Shown piece by piece: positions 11,280-22,849 of a stretch of 64,000 nt of DNA. Numbering within the stretch: the first letter of the stretch is position 1; each line of letters begins with the position of its first letter. This DNA is from Eucalyptus grandis (lineage: Eukaryota > Streptophyta > Magnoliopsida > Myrtales > Myrtaceae): the NCBI RefSeq assembly GCF_016545825.1, contig NC_052619.1:33395803-33459802 (forward strand), in the 5' to 3' direction. The translations under genes and the position numbers were made by a program. A model generated the notes under the pieces. That model searched no databases and was not told the DNA's origin. It worked only from the letters and a program-made list of their open reading frames with translations.

Positions 11280-12740
11280 TAGAAAGATTCAGCTGTAAAT
11301 CAAGCGAGTTAAAAAGAAGTGAATCATATATACTCGGTATACAAGAAACAGTACAAGATGCGTGATGGGAAAGAAAGAAGCCGCTTCCCGTGGACGAGTG
11401 CATCAAGTGAATCTAATTGAGTGCACTTTTGTATAAGTGGAGTTAAAAAGAAGTTAATCATTTCCGCTTCCTTTTTCGTCACACCAGGCGAATACACTAC
11501 GGGTCAAATCCGGTGTTCGTCTTGCGCCACCAAATGAACCATCGACGGTGAACAAAAAAACGCTGCTATGCGAATCCTAAAGTGTTGTCAGACCAAAAGA
11601 CAAAATCCTCAAGTGTTGATCGGAGGGATAACATGTATTATTATGCGCTTCCAGTTTTCCTTTTTTTTAGCCAAGATCTTGCGCTTCAAAAGGGACAAGT
11701 TTTTAGCCGTGGGAAGAATCTTATTTCGGCTCGAACCATAAGTCTAGTCCAACCATTTTTCGGTGAACGGGCAAGCCGAAAAGTACCTTGAGGTCTGATC
11801 GTGCTCATCTTTAAGTATCTTGAACCTTTGTTGAAGTGCATGCATATTATCAATAATTTAATTAGGAAAAAATGATATTATTTGTTCATGAATTTTGGTT
11901 TAATGGATAATATCATTTTTTATTTTTATTTATTTAATATGATTATTAAAATTTTTCTAAATTTTAATCTAATCTCGAAACTTTTATTTTGTTTAATCTA
12001 AGGGTGCAAATTTTGGCTTGGATGTTTTTGACTTGGCGCAAGAGCTGGATTCCAATATGGCCGCTAAGGATCTAAGCATGGGCATTGGTGGGATCATGGG
12101 CTCAACTCTTGTGGACTCGGGTTTGTTTGTTGACGGACCAGGCCCGGCTTCAGTGGACTCGGGTCTAGGCACCGGTGGTGACTTCAGGAGGTGAGTTGAG
12201 TTATAGTTCAAATGACTCGGTTTACACGTTTGCCCTAAATATAAACCTTAATTTGGCAATTGTGACTCGAGCTCTTCAGTAAAAAACAATGTCATTTGCC
12301 CTTTTTCCTCCAAATTGACAAATTGGGGCTAAATTAGGGTGTAGAAGCAAACCCTAGTCTTACCTATTGAAATTATTCGTAAAATTGAAGATGATTATCT
12401 GCAAGAGAGTGAGCGAGTATATTCGAGGTAATTGAAGAATTGAATAATTGGTGTTCTAGTTCAAGATGATTCTTGAAGTAGAGCAAGTGACGAGGCATTA
12501 TGTGAAGCTTTTCGTGTTTTTCGACGATGGGGCTGTTGGGCACATGTGTTGTCCATCGGATATGTCACGTTCTTCAAGATCTCCTTTAGATTTCGCAATG
12601 ATGTGTAGTCGACCGATAGGTTTGCCCGTCACGTCTTCATCTCCACTGCAAAGCCTTGTCTTCAATCCTCCACTTACGTCGGTTAGCCCGTCATGTCTTC
12701 ATCTCCACTGTAGTACGCTCGTGACTGAGGTACTTTTTTC
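11280..12740. other. Intergenic region with a fragment of the degenerate GACTCGGG-type repeat
   Basis: No gene seen. The stretch near 11340-11410 ('aaagaaagaagccgcttc') recurs at 63300-63370 beyond gene 4, which marks it as part of the ancestral duplicated flank. The stretch 11995-12200 is a short version of the degenerate repeat found at 29940-35060 and 46590-48050 (words such as GACTCGGGT and GGGCATTGGTGG). The rest shows nothing recognisable. Confidence 0.5.
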
Positions 12741-12751
12741 GAAAACCCTTA

Positions 12752-13877
12752 AGGCGCGTTTGGCAATGATTCTGATTCGACAGAAATGATTATTTTTGAT
12801 TCCGATCCCAAGAATCGATTCTCGAGTAAAAGAACGTGTTTGGTAATTTGCTAAAATTTTTGATTCCGGAATAGTAATTGCGTTTGATAACGTGTCATTG
12901 ATTCTCGTTCTAAATTTTTTTTTTTATTTTTAAATAATTTTTTCTACTTTTTTTCTTTTTCTTTTTTTTTTTTTTTACCTTTTTTCATTTTTTTTTTCAT
13001 TTTTCCTTTTTCTCCTATTTTTCTTTTCTTCTTGTGGCCGGTCGCCGGACCGGCGACGGTCGGATGAGGGCGGCGACCTCACCGGGCGTCGCCGGCCCCT
13101 CGGCGAGGCGGCCCTCGTCGGCCGAGCGTCCGCCGGCAGCTCTCGCCCAAGCGCCGCCGACGCTCGCCTCAGCCCCAAGGCTCGGCCTCGCCAGATCCGG
13201 CGAGGCCGAGCGTCGCCGGTGGACCGGGCCTGGACGGGCGAGCTCGCCGGCCGGGCGAGCTCGCCCGCCCGCCCGGCCATCGGTCGGGCTAGGCGAGCCC
13301 GGCCGGTGGCTAGGCAAGCCTCGCCTAGCCCCAGCGAGCCTCGGCCTCGCCGATCTGGGCGAGGCCTCGCCTTTCGGTGGATAGGCGGGCCTCGCGGGGG
13401 GGCGAGGCCGCTTGGCCACGCCAAGTTAGGCGAGCTCGGCCGGTGGCGGCGAGCCTCGCCCGCCCCTCGGCGAGGCTCGCCAATGGGGGCGAGGCTCGCC
13501 AATGGCCGGGCGAGCCTCCGGAGCGACCCGGCGAGCCTCCGGCGAGATCGCCGGACCTCGCCCTGGCCAGGCGAGCCTCCGGCGAGCTCGCCGGACCGGC
13601 GGCGGGCGGTGGTGAGCGGCGGCGGACGATGGCGGGCGGCGGCGGGCGACGGTCGCGTGATGGCGGAAGGAAAGAAGAAGAGTTTTATTGTGTTGATTCT
13701 TTTTTTGATTCTCGGACGTAGAATCAATTTTTTTTTTATTCTCAAATCTACTCCAAAACGATTAGGAACAAATTTGTTCCCTGGAACAAAATTTTTACCA
13801 AATGCGATTCTCGTCCCAAACGATTCTTAACAAAAATCGGGGTAATTAGTTTGTTTGGAGTGTTGCCAAACAGGGCC
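12752..13877. mobile_element. Non-autonomous PIF/Harbinger-like element with GC-rich core (1126 bp)
   Basis: Terminal inverted repeats AGGCGCGTTTGGCAA and, on the right, the complement of GGCCCTGTTTGGCAA. TTA target duplications lie at 12749-12751 and 13878-13880. The subterminal sequence (dispersed 'accaaatgcgattctcgt' and 'ggaacaaaattttta' words) matches the element at 10381-11276, so the two are one family. The core at 13030-13670 is extremely GC-rich, dominated by palindromic GGCGAGGCTCGCC-like words, so long open frames occur on both strands without coding meaning. Confidence 0.77.
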
Positions 13878-13880
13878 TTA

Positions 13881-14600
13881 GTTGGCAGGTGCGGCCTTTA
13901 ATGGACCGGCCAAGCAAAACAAACTAGGAGACCCTTCGGGTATTATTTTAGCCCATTGTAATTGAGATACAAATAAAGTAACTGACTGATTAGCCAAAGT
14001 CCAATGAATGGGACGCCTTTTTAGGAACTGGATAAATAATCCCTTACCCACTCTTTTGGACTTATTGTGCGCTGATACTAGAAATGTATGTACTGAAAAC
14101 GTTTCTTACTAATATATTTCAGTATATTTGTTCGAAAAAATAAAAAAAATCCTCCGCTTATGTCTCATCTTCACTACAAGGCCTTCTCTTCCTCCTCCAA
14201 GCCTCAAGAACAGGTCCCTTCTTCGCCCGTGCTTCGGATTTCATCTTCCTGAGCTTTGGCGAACAAGAATTGGAGGACTTTGCTCTATTTCTCTATCATG
14301 AAAACATAGCTTTCTCTTTCAATTTCTTTGGAGAGACAGAGAGATTTCCCCAGAAAAAAGCTATGCCATTTTGTTCACTTTGTCGGGTTGGACGAATTTT
14401 TTTCCCTTTGGACTTCAATTTCTTTTAAAGAAGCCACCTGAAAAATAATTAAAAAGCCACATAGGACTTTTAGCCAAAATTATCGGTAGAGGCATCTAAT
14501 TGATTGTTTTTTTTTTCCCGATTTAACAATTAAGTGATTCAACAAAAAAATTTGGCATCAAAATGAGTATTGTACAAAACTTTTGACAATTCTAGTATTC
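13881..14600. other. Intergenic sequence, nothing recognised
   Basis: AT-rich sequence between the second Harbinger-like element and the extra upstream-type block. No conserved frame, RNA gene or terminal repeat was seen. The stretch 14160-14420 has mixed composition and could be an unrecognised element, but I have no support for a call. Confidence 0.4.
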
Positions 14601-15345
14601 TTACGTCACCCTTCCAAACAAGTTTTTTGCACTTCTCCCACACTTCTCTTTCAAGAAAATTACCAAAAATTTACTAAATCTATTTTATAAATATCAATTT
14701 AGTTCCAAAATTGGCCAATTTAGTTCATAGATCTTTTGATAATTTGCTAATTTAGTGCTTTTGGCCAAATTTGGTTGGAAATCACTAATAAAGGTCCTAA
14801 TCATGCCGTGTAGAACATTTGGCGCCGACATGGACAATTTTGTAATTTTATAGATTTTTATGAATTTCTATGAATTTTTTTATAATTTTTTTATTTTCTT
14901 ATAATTTTTATTTTTATTGTGGCTAGCAAGGTTGCTAGTCACTGGACAAAGGCAATAAGGACCTTGCTAACCTCCTCCCTTGTTGTTGGCGAGGCCATGA
15001 TTGCCTTGCCTATGGCATTTGAGGCCTCGTTGACCGTGTATATAGAATGGTTAATATCCAAGTTAGTGATTTATAATTTAAATTGGCTAGAAGCTCTAAA
15101 TTGGGAAATTTTCAAAAAATTTAAAACTAAATTAGCAAAAATAAATGATTTATGACTAAATTGATATTGATAATTTTCCAGCTTCCTTGCAATCCCCATT
15201 CTTTACCCCAATTCCTTTTGTCTTCACAGACAACGGTACAAAGTAGGAGATTTTTTTTTTTTATATTTATACTTGTAGTATCAGGAAAGAAGACCTAACA
15301 CGTTTTTCCTTGTTGACGATCCTTTCTTACTCTAGTTAACTGCAT
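14600..15345 (-). repeat. Extra copy of distal upstream sequence with foldback insertion, abutting gene 2's 3' flank
   Basis: This stretch is homologous to the distal 5' flanks of genes 2 and 3 (21830-22460 and 45350-46050). It holds the ~500-bp foldback element (about 14650-15175, with 'ggccaaatttggttggaaatc' and 'gttgttggcgaggcc' words) followed by 'cccattctttacccc' and 'gatcctttcttactct'. At about 15345 it changes directly into the 3' flank of gene 2 ('gctaagaacaaattcaaaga'). It is therefore probably a tandem-unit junction rather than independent sequence. Confidence 0.6.
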
Positions 15346-15632
15346 TTTTTGCTAAGAACAAATTCAAAGACAGAATCGAGAACAAAAAAATCAAGTAATA
15401 AGATTCTCATTCTGAGCTGGACGAGGCCCGACTTCATTGACGACATGAATAAGCTGAATCCGTGATCCACAAAACCTGATCCTCTAATTTTGCAGCAGGG
15501 CAGGCGTCCATAATTCTCAAATTCAGCAACTTTTGTTCTTCGCAACGATGCTGATGAAGGTACGATGGAAAACAGAAATATAAGTTAAAAGGAACTTGAA
15601 ACCAAAATCTTATTTGCGCCTATTCGTCCTTA
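15346..15632 (-). other. 3' UTR / 3' flank of gene 2
   Basis: Homologous to the 3' flanks of the other three genes, beginning just after the gene 2 stop and ending abruptly at about 15345, where upstream-type sequence takes over. The frames are not conserved between copies. No polyadenylation signal was assigned with confidence. Confidence 0.55.
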
Positions 15633-18600
15633 TCAATTACAGTTGAAGACGAATAGCACGCAGTCATGAGAGTCCACGACTGTAGCTATTGTGTCGGTCA
15701 CAGGGCGTTCATAGCTAGTGTCGGTCCATATTTCTTTGCCTGTACAAGAAGTGATGTTCCGACCGGGAAGAGCCTTGCCCAGTTCGGAGACGTGTGTGGC
15801 TATCAACATCTCGATTGGATTCGTGTTGAAGTAGGCCAGAAATATTTCTCCTGCATTGACATACGAACAGAAGTAACTGAGCCAAAGAAAAGGTCTAAAA
15901 ATGCTCATACCTGTTCAAGTAGATTGTTTGGCAACATTAAGATCTCCTGATTAGGCCTTTGACCATTTGTTTGAAACTGGATTGTATTGCATTTTTTCTG
16001 TCTTAAAAGTTTCTACATCCAAATTATGCGAGAGGAGTGGCGTAAAAATCAAACCCGATCTTCCGGTTGCGATCCAGGCACGAGCCCCTGAAGCAGTATC
16101 ATCAGCTGCACAAAAAAAAAACATGGCCGTAAATAAGTTGTATAAAACATTAGATTTCTGTCGTTTGAGATCAGGATCTTCTTATAACCTTTGACTATTT
16201 TCCTCATAGCACATTGTCCAGAATAGCTGCTTGTCAGTGTCCCGTTACTGTGAAACTCCCACATCTGTCAAAATTGAACACTCCATATGTTATTTTCCGC
16301 ATGAATCTAAGCCAAATGATGAATTATAGTTCGAAGAAAAAAATACGATGTTATGGAATGTCGCAATGACATCATTCACTTGATAATATTAACAGGTTCC
16401 GAAAATGCAGTACAGGAGTTTTTCTAATTGGGTCTCAAGTTGCTCTTCCGAGCTGATCTTCAACTAAGAATAACACGTACCTGATTAGCATTCCATGAGC
16501 AACGTGAAAATGAGCCTCTTGTAAACTCGCTAGACGTGACTTTGCGTCCTGGAGAAGCATCTAAGCAGAACTCCGCATTTTCAGAAGCTAACAATTGAAG
16601 TGTTCCCTGATATTGGCTCCTGTGCAATGTCTCTTGGTCTCTGTTACACAGCACAAACATATATCAACATTTTCTGCAATGATGAATTACAGTGCAGAGA
16701 ACAGCAAATGGAAAAGAGTAGAAGTAGGAGAGAGCTTTATTACGATTCGACTAAAGAATTTCTCTTGGATAGGCAAAAAGGTTCTCCATGTCTACCCTCC
16801 ATGTTTCCTTTCCAGCAGATCCGTTCCAAATCTTGGTCCAGCTCTTTGACCAGCCATCCGCTTGCTTTTGGATCTTTGCAACTAGTCAGACCCAAGACCT
16901 CTACCTCTGACTCTTCCCTACTTGTCGGGTTCATTCTAGACTGCCCGAGTTTTCTATTGTTTGGATATGCCCCGTAGAGATATGGGTACTGTAAATTTAT
17001 CCACATAATTAACCTAAAACCTCTTCAAACCTTTTCTTTTATCAGATGTTAAGAGAGAGTACATGCCTCCGCATTGTTTGAGCTGTAGGAATTTATCTCA
17101 AGCAGAGTAGGATTGGTGATAAGACCGAAAGTAGTATTATCGATATTCCTCAAATCTCCACCAAACATGAGGGGGGACTTGACGATTGACCACAAAGTCA
17201 CCTACAACTTTAATCCGTTAGCATGAAATCTGATCTTCTGATTGGTGCAAATAGTGAAGTGAAAAGAAATCTTCATTAAACACAAACCTGAGTTCTTTGC
17301 TCCTGTATGGTAAGCCTACATGCCCTATGAGGGCCTTCATTTGAACCTAGTTGTTGGGAAGGTTTTCACTTTAGCAATTCATCACTCCATGTACTTTTCA
17401 AAGGCATTGACAAAGAGTTCACATATGCAAGATAATCTAAAAACTGCTAAAGTTACATAAGGAAGGAGCCCAGGTAACCTCTGGCTACTGAGTGTGCCAT
17501 TTAATTAGGACAGTGAAGAATCAAACTACCCATGTGCTGCATTCTAAAATGGAAGGCAACTTGACGATACAGAAGCTTTCCCATGAGCCGTAATTTTCAT
17601 GCTAGGGCACATAAAATTAGCTTGCATAAGCTACTGTGAGAATTCACTCTTCATGTGCAACTCGGACAGAGTCCACAATGTTGAAACCCCAAAGGAGCAG
17701 TCGAGGCATAACCTTCGAGGGTAAGGACTTACCATCACACCAAAGCCTCTCTCCGGCTTTTCAGTGCTTATTAGTCCAGCCAATCCCTTAGGGGTATGAT
17801 GGAGCAAAAGACCTTCAAGTTTATCGGAGAATAAGACAAGCCCAGTGTTATTACCTGGATCAGTGAGCCATCCCAGTGGTAGCATATCAAGGTCAGGCCA
17901 TGATGTCCCCAACAAGCCACCGGAGCCAATCATTTTAGCAGCAGCAAAGTCCCTGATGAACAAAAAGTTATGAGAATATCAATAGGTGGTCCATGTCCAT
18001 GACATTTGCGCTCTACTGCGACATGTTAACTCACCTTGCAACATCAAAATGTGCCGCAACATCTGCCCATGTATCCCAATCATCCCCAGTAATTCTGTAC
18101 ATGTTGCTCAATCCACTTACTGCCTTTGCCATATCTGGTGTCGCAGTAGTTCCAGGAGAAAGAGAATACAGGATGGGACGGTCAAGCTCTTTTAGAATCT
18201 GTGCAAGGCCACGCCAGATATTGGACCCGCTTCAGTTTTCATTTACAAAAAGGACAAAGTGAGTCGGTCAATAAAAGATAAAAGAGCCATCACATCACCT
18301 CAGAGATGTAGGTGATCTCATTTATATTCAGATCGGCACCAAATACGCAGTCATTTTTTACTGCATCAAAAATAACCAATTAGTATTAAAGATAGTGATT
18401 GAAGTGATTCAAAATTAAGTTCATCTACAGTCATTTATTTAGTCATATCATTGTTTGAAACTAATTGAAGCAGTTTAAGTTTAAGAGGTTACTGTGGCAG
18501 CGAAATACACAAAAATTGTCATCACTCACTGAAATCAATGCCCCACGATGCATATTGCTGATAGAGTGACCTCAAGAAAGCCTTCCCAGCACCTAAGTCA

Positions 18601-20356
18601 GTATTTACACTCATAAATCCATTTGGCATCCAAGCACAAGTCTGTTCCTTAAGAGCTATATCTTGTGCTTGCCAAACCCGACCGGACTCTTCATATGCAC
18701 GTCCCTAGTAGAGAGACAGGATGGAAGTGAAAAACAAATTCCAGAGAAAGTGAGGGTCACACCTTAACACTCTTCCTAAGACTATGGGAGCAGATCAGTC
18801 GTTTAGATCATTTGATGAGAGTGAACATGAATAGTTGAAAGGAACTCACCCTAGCGAGGACTTTTAACAGCAATGAGAAAATTTCCTTTTAATCTAGTCT
18901 AAAAGAAGGCTTTGGCAGCGAAATACACTAAAACGAACAAACCGTGGTGGTATCCAGGATAGGAGAGTTATCATTGACAGCTTGCGTGCTTATTCCTCTC
19001 ATGACATGAATCCCAAACTTCAGCCCCATGCTATGGACTTTATTTGCGACTTCAGTGAACCCATTCCCACCTCTAGACGAAGGCCATCGATCTGGGTCAG
19101 GCATCATCCTTCCCCATTGATCAATCATATCGAATCCCAGAGAATCGGCGCCAGCGCCTGGTACTTTTCTTCGGTACCAAAGGTAGTCGACAACTGCATA
19201 CTGCATATTTTGCAGGGAAGAGATGAAAAGAAGAAAAATAAATGCTTTAGTTTCACTAAGAATCCTTCGCTATTCTAGATAAAAACCGAAAATTCTATCA
19301 GTGAACTGTCGGGGTAGTGTGGATATAACCTCATATCCTTGGGCAAGTAGCTTCTGGGAAAGGATCTCGGCATTTTGCAGAAACTCTTCTTCGGAGATGA
19401 TCCAGGAAAAGGAATCATAAGAATTCCAACCTCTCGGTGGGGTGCTAGCACGCTCTTCAGACGAGACGCTGAAAAATTTAAGTTAGTCTTACCACTAGCT
19501 TCACTAATTAGAACTACTGAATTCTTCACATGTTCAAGAAATTTGCGACCCACTGAATTAACATCTGAGCCGGAAACACATCACCATAAGCACACGCAGA
19601 TTCCAATGAAAGTTTTCGCATAGTTTAGTGTTTTTACACACGAACATTTACAATGTTGTCAAAATTCATCAAAGCATTAATTTTGCTGGAGATATTCAAG
19701 CCCATCTTTGTTAGAGCCACCATTATTCAAGCAATATAGCAACTACAGAATACAAAACCCAGAAATTGTCGCAGAGTAATCTACATCAAGCAATTCATAA
19801 CAGAAAATTTACAAAAAACAGTTGTATGTACTCTGATAATTCTCTGATTAGCCCGTCCTTCGTCTCACAAATACCCTCACTGAACTCAAAATGGAAAATC
19901 TGAGACCGACCCGAGTCATCATAAACGAGCACAGACATGAATAAATCAGTTTCCCAACATCTCTTGGACCTTGCACGGAAATCACACCAATCAGTTTTGC
20001 ATTATATGTCCAAAACTTGTGCACGGATCTCGCAATGAATGCATCGACCTCCATTTCTACGTCTTATCATTTCTCCACCATTACAGAGTATAATTCAACA
20101 AAAAGAGCCACCGGAGCTTATTAGATACGTTGGTAACTTGCATTACCAGATGAAAAAGGCAACGATATTTGTCACCTTATATTCAGAACCGCCTTTCATC
20201 TAGTTGTGCATTAAGCAAAAAGAATACAAAATCTGATTTGAATTCGCTGTGAACAAGCACGCAAGGAAGGTGAATGTGATTCGAGCTTCACCTGGCAATA
20301 AGGAGGAAGAAGCAGAAAGAGAAGGAAATGAAGGAAATGGAGAGGGAGAGCTTCAT
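15633..20356 (-). CDS. APSE: GH27 melibiase / beta-L-arabinopyranosidase-like secreted enzyme, gene 2 of 4
   Basis: Exons complement(join(15633..15850, 16055..16105, 16189..16264, 16481..16640, 16744..16988, 17067..17201, 17288..17346, 17855..17952, 18035..18198, 18299..18360, 18530..18704, 18943..19200, 19330..19468, 20292..20356)), 1905 nt, 634 residues, no stop or frameshift. The signal peptide begins MKLSLSISF and is rich in Phe/Ser, without gene 1's Ser run. The likely nucleophile is Asp216 (IKNDC) and the acid/base Asp272 (TGDDW). The residue pair after the nucleophile loop reads FGADL where genes 1 and 4 read FGDDL. Exon 10 is one codon shorter than in gene 1. Intron 9 has a GC donor, as in gene 1. 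Exons 1-9 and their introns are nearly identical to gene 3, while exons 10-14 are distinct from it (for example the C-terminus is FVFNCN). Confidence 0.93.
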
Positions 20357-20455
20357 CCCTGAGAGCTTGGTTTTGAACTGTAATGCAGGAAAGCAAAGAG
20401 AGGAGTGTCAACTTTCGGTGTGTTTCGGAATCACGCATACAGTGATCAGTAGCAT

Positions 20456-20458
20456 GAG

Positions 20459-20524
<66 letters not shown>

Positions 20525-20540
20525 TGTATGTATGTATGTA
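20456..20540. repeat. TA and TATG microsatellite
   Basis: An uninterrupted TA tract is followed by a short CACA break and about ten TATG units. The corresponding tract upstream of gene 3 (44104-44122) is much shorter, and in the orphan copy (27215-27230) shorter still, so the locus is variable between paralogues. Confidence 0.9.
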
Positions 20541-20565
20541 CCTGGGCTGATATGAACATAGAATG

Positions 20566-21146
20566 TTGACTTTCGAATGAAGAAGAAAATCCTCCAATTA
20601 TAATAGGCTAATTTGAGATTGGCATTTACATGGAAACTCGAATGTGATTTTGCTATAATTTGTTGATCTGGCATATGGAAGTTTTCTTATTTTGGCGTAT
20701 TACCTACCGATTTTGTCCTCTACGTAATTAGAACTCCTTCATTCTGTGAGTGTTTACTTCTTTTGTTGATAATTAAATGGCAAACTGAATCATGTACCTG
20801 CTGAATAATGAAGATGGCCAAAAAATGTTAATAAATGCCTGCTGAGTAACATTGACTTTCTAATGAAGAAAAAATCCTCCAATTATAGTAGGCTAATTTG
20901 AGATTGACATATACATGGAGGAATCTCGAATGTGATTTTGCTAATGAGATTTATAATTTGTTGATCTGGCATATGGAAGTTTTCTTATCCAAATTTTAAC
21001 GTATTACCTATTTTGTACTCTACGAAATTAGAAGTTTTTAATTCTGTCAGTGTCTACTTCCTTTGTTGATAATTAAATGGCAAACTGAATCATGTACCTG
21101 CTGAATAACGAAGATGGCCAAGAAAAATTACTAAATGCCTGCTGAG
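20566..21146 (-). repeat. Tandem duplication of a ~290-bp upstream module (gene 2)
   Basis: Unit 1 is 20566-20851 and unit 2 is 20852-21146. Both start with TTGACTTTC, include 'cctccaattata', 'atttgttgatctggcatat', 'ttgataattaaatggcaaac' and 'tgtacctgctgaataa', and end at GCTGAG. The same two-unit arrangement is present at 27257-27848 and at 44149-44670. The 5' flank of gene 4 (58290-58620) appears to have only one diverged unit. Confidence 0.8.
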
Positions 21147-22849
21147 GTTTTTTTTTGTGTGGATTAAAACCCCCAACCATGCCACCGTAACACATTTATT
21201 CTAATTTTTTTTGTGACATAAAAAATCTAAAACTTGTACATATTTGACACGTTTTATACTCCATTAATGTTCTATTAGATGATTTTTCAGTCAAAATAAT
21301 GTTATTTTTATTTTACTCAAGGCACGTGGGCGTTATGTTCACACCATTTGCTTTGTGGCGCTCATGTATGCAGATTTTTAACAGTTCTTATTTACAAAAT
21401 TTTGATGGAAAAAAATTTAGGATAAAAGTTTCACAATGGGCATAATTTATAATTTCTTTTTTTGGTAGCTTTTACCCTTTTAAGAATAGGCTGTGTACTA
21501 TATAGTTAGCAATTAAAGATAATACATTCACAAGTATCTGATGTTTCATTTTTGTTAGATCAATGAAATTTCACATTCAATAGTTACAATCTTATCAATT
21601 AAAGATTAAGTCAAGTTTACATTATGTAAATTGAGGGGCCAATACTTTATTGAAACATTATTCGATTATATCGAAAAATATTTTGTAACAACACAAAAGG
21701 ATATGAGTAGTCAACACGATCATGAGATGCAAACACGAATTTTGAGTTCTGAGCGAGGGTGATGCCTTTTGGGTGCGACTATGGATTTTTTATTTTTTTT
21801 TACCCTACAAATCTTCACCATCTTTTCTATTGCCCTTCCGAACTTTGGTATTTGCACTTCTAGAATTGTCTTTCCAAGTTAACAAAAAAGTGATATATTT
21901 ATTATATAAATGCCAGTTAGTTTCATACATTTTAATTTAGTTATAAATTTTTTGACAATTTGCCGATATAATATTTTTAGCCAAATTTGGTTGGAGATCA
22001 CCAACGAGGATGTTGGTCATACTGTGTAGGAAAGTTGATATAGAGATGGACAATTTTTGCACCTTTATAATTTCTTTGAATTTTTTTTTTTTTTATTACT
22101 ATCATTATTTCTTTCATTGTGGCCTGTGAGGGCCTTGCTAGCTGCCTTGCCCATGGCTTGCGAGGCCACGATGGCCTTGCCCAAGGCTGTCGTAGCCTTG
22201 TTGGCATGGGTAAGGGCTAACGAGGGTCGTTGGAGCCGGCAAGGGTTCACCAATCAAACGAAAAAAATAACAGAAAATAAAAAATATCCAATTCAAAAAA
22301 TAATTTTTTCTACAAAAATTGTAAGAATTGTTTACATTATCCTCGATTATGCCATATAGGACGGTTAATTTTCCCATTTTCTTTCACTTCCCATTCTTTA
22401 CTTAACTCCTTCGCCTTCATAGACAACGGCCCAATTTTCTTTATTTATGTACTATATGTGCGCATATTGGTCCAGAGATAATTCTTAATAATCAATCACA
22501 TTCCATAAAATCTCAAACATCGAATCATGACGGTAATTGCATGTATACACATAGATCCTTCAATGGTCATGAGTGCTTTTAACTTTATTGATATGGATTA
22601 AATATGGTAATGTGACAAATTGATAACATTTCTCATAGAGAGATCTCATTTGTCAGTCACCATTTTCTTATTTTTTTTTTTTCACAATTCTCTTATCTTA
22701 AGCATTACAAAAAATTTGTGCCACTAGAGAATGTTTTTATGATTCTAATGAATTCACATATGTCTTATCTTTACGGTTAACATTTCTTTATGTATAACAA
22801 GACATACGCATAATGTTAATAATCGGATGCCTCTAACCTTCACTCAAGA

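Larger units (their letters stand above)
20357..22460 (-). promoter_or_regulatory. Upstream region of gene 2
   Basis: 5' flank in minus orientation. A TA tract at 20459-20486 sits where gene 1 has a TATA box and is followed by a TATG repeat to about 20540. A ~290-bp module is duplicated in tandem at 20566-20851 and 20852-21146. A ~500-bp AT-rich foldback insertion occupies about 21885-22378, containing 'gccaaatttggttggagatc' and GC-richer 'gagggccttgctagc' words. The whole block is closely matched by 44100-46000 upstream of gene 3 and by the orphan copy at 27210-29250. Confidence 0.65.

Noticed and set aside
12975..13830. Overlapping open frames up to 256 codons on both strands
   Set aside because: They lie in the GC-rich core of a Harbinger-like element, use Arg/Ala/Pro/Gly almost exclusively, and occur in several frames at once.
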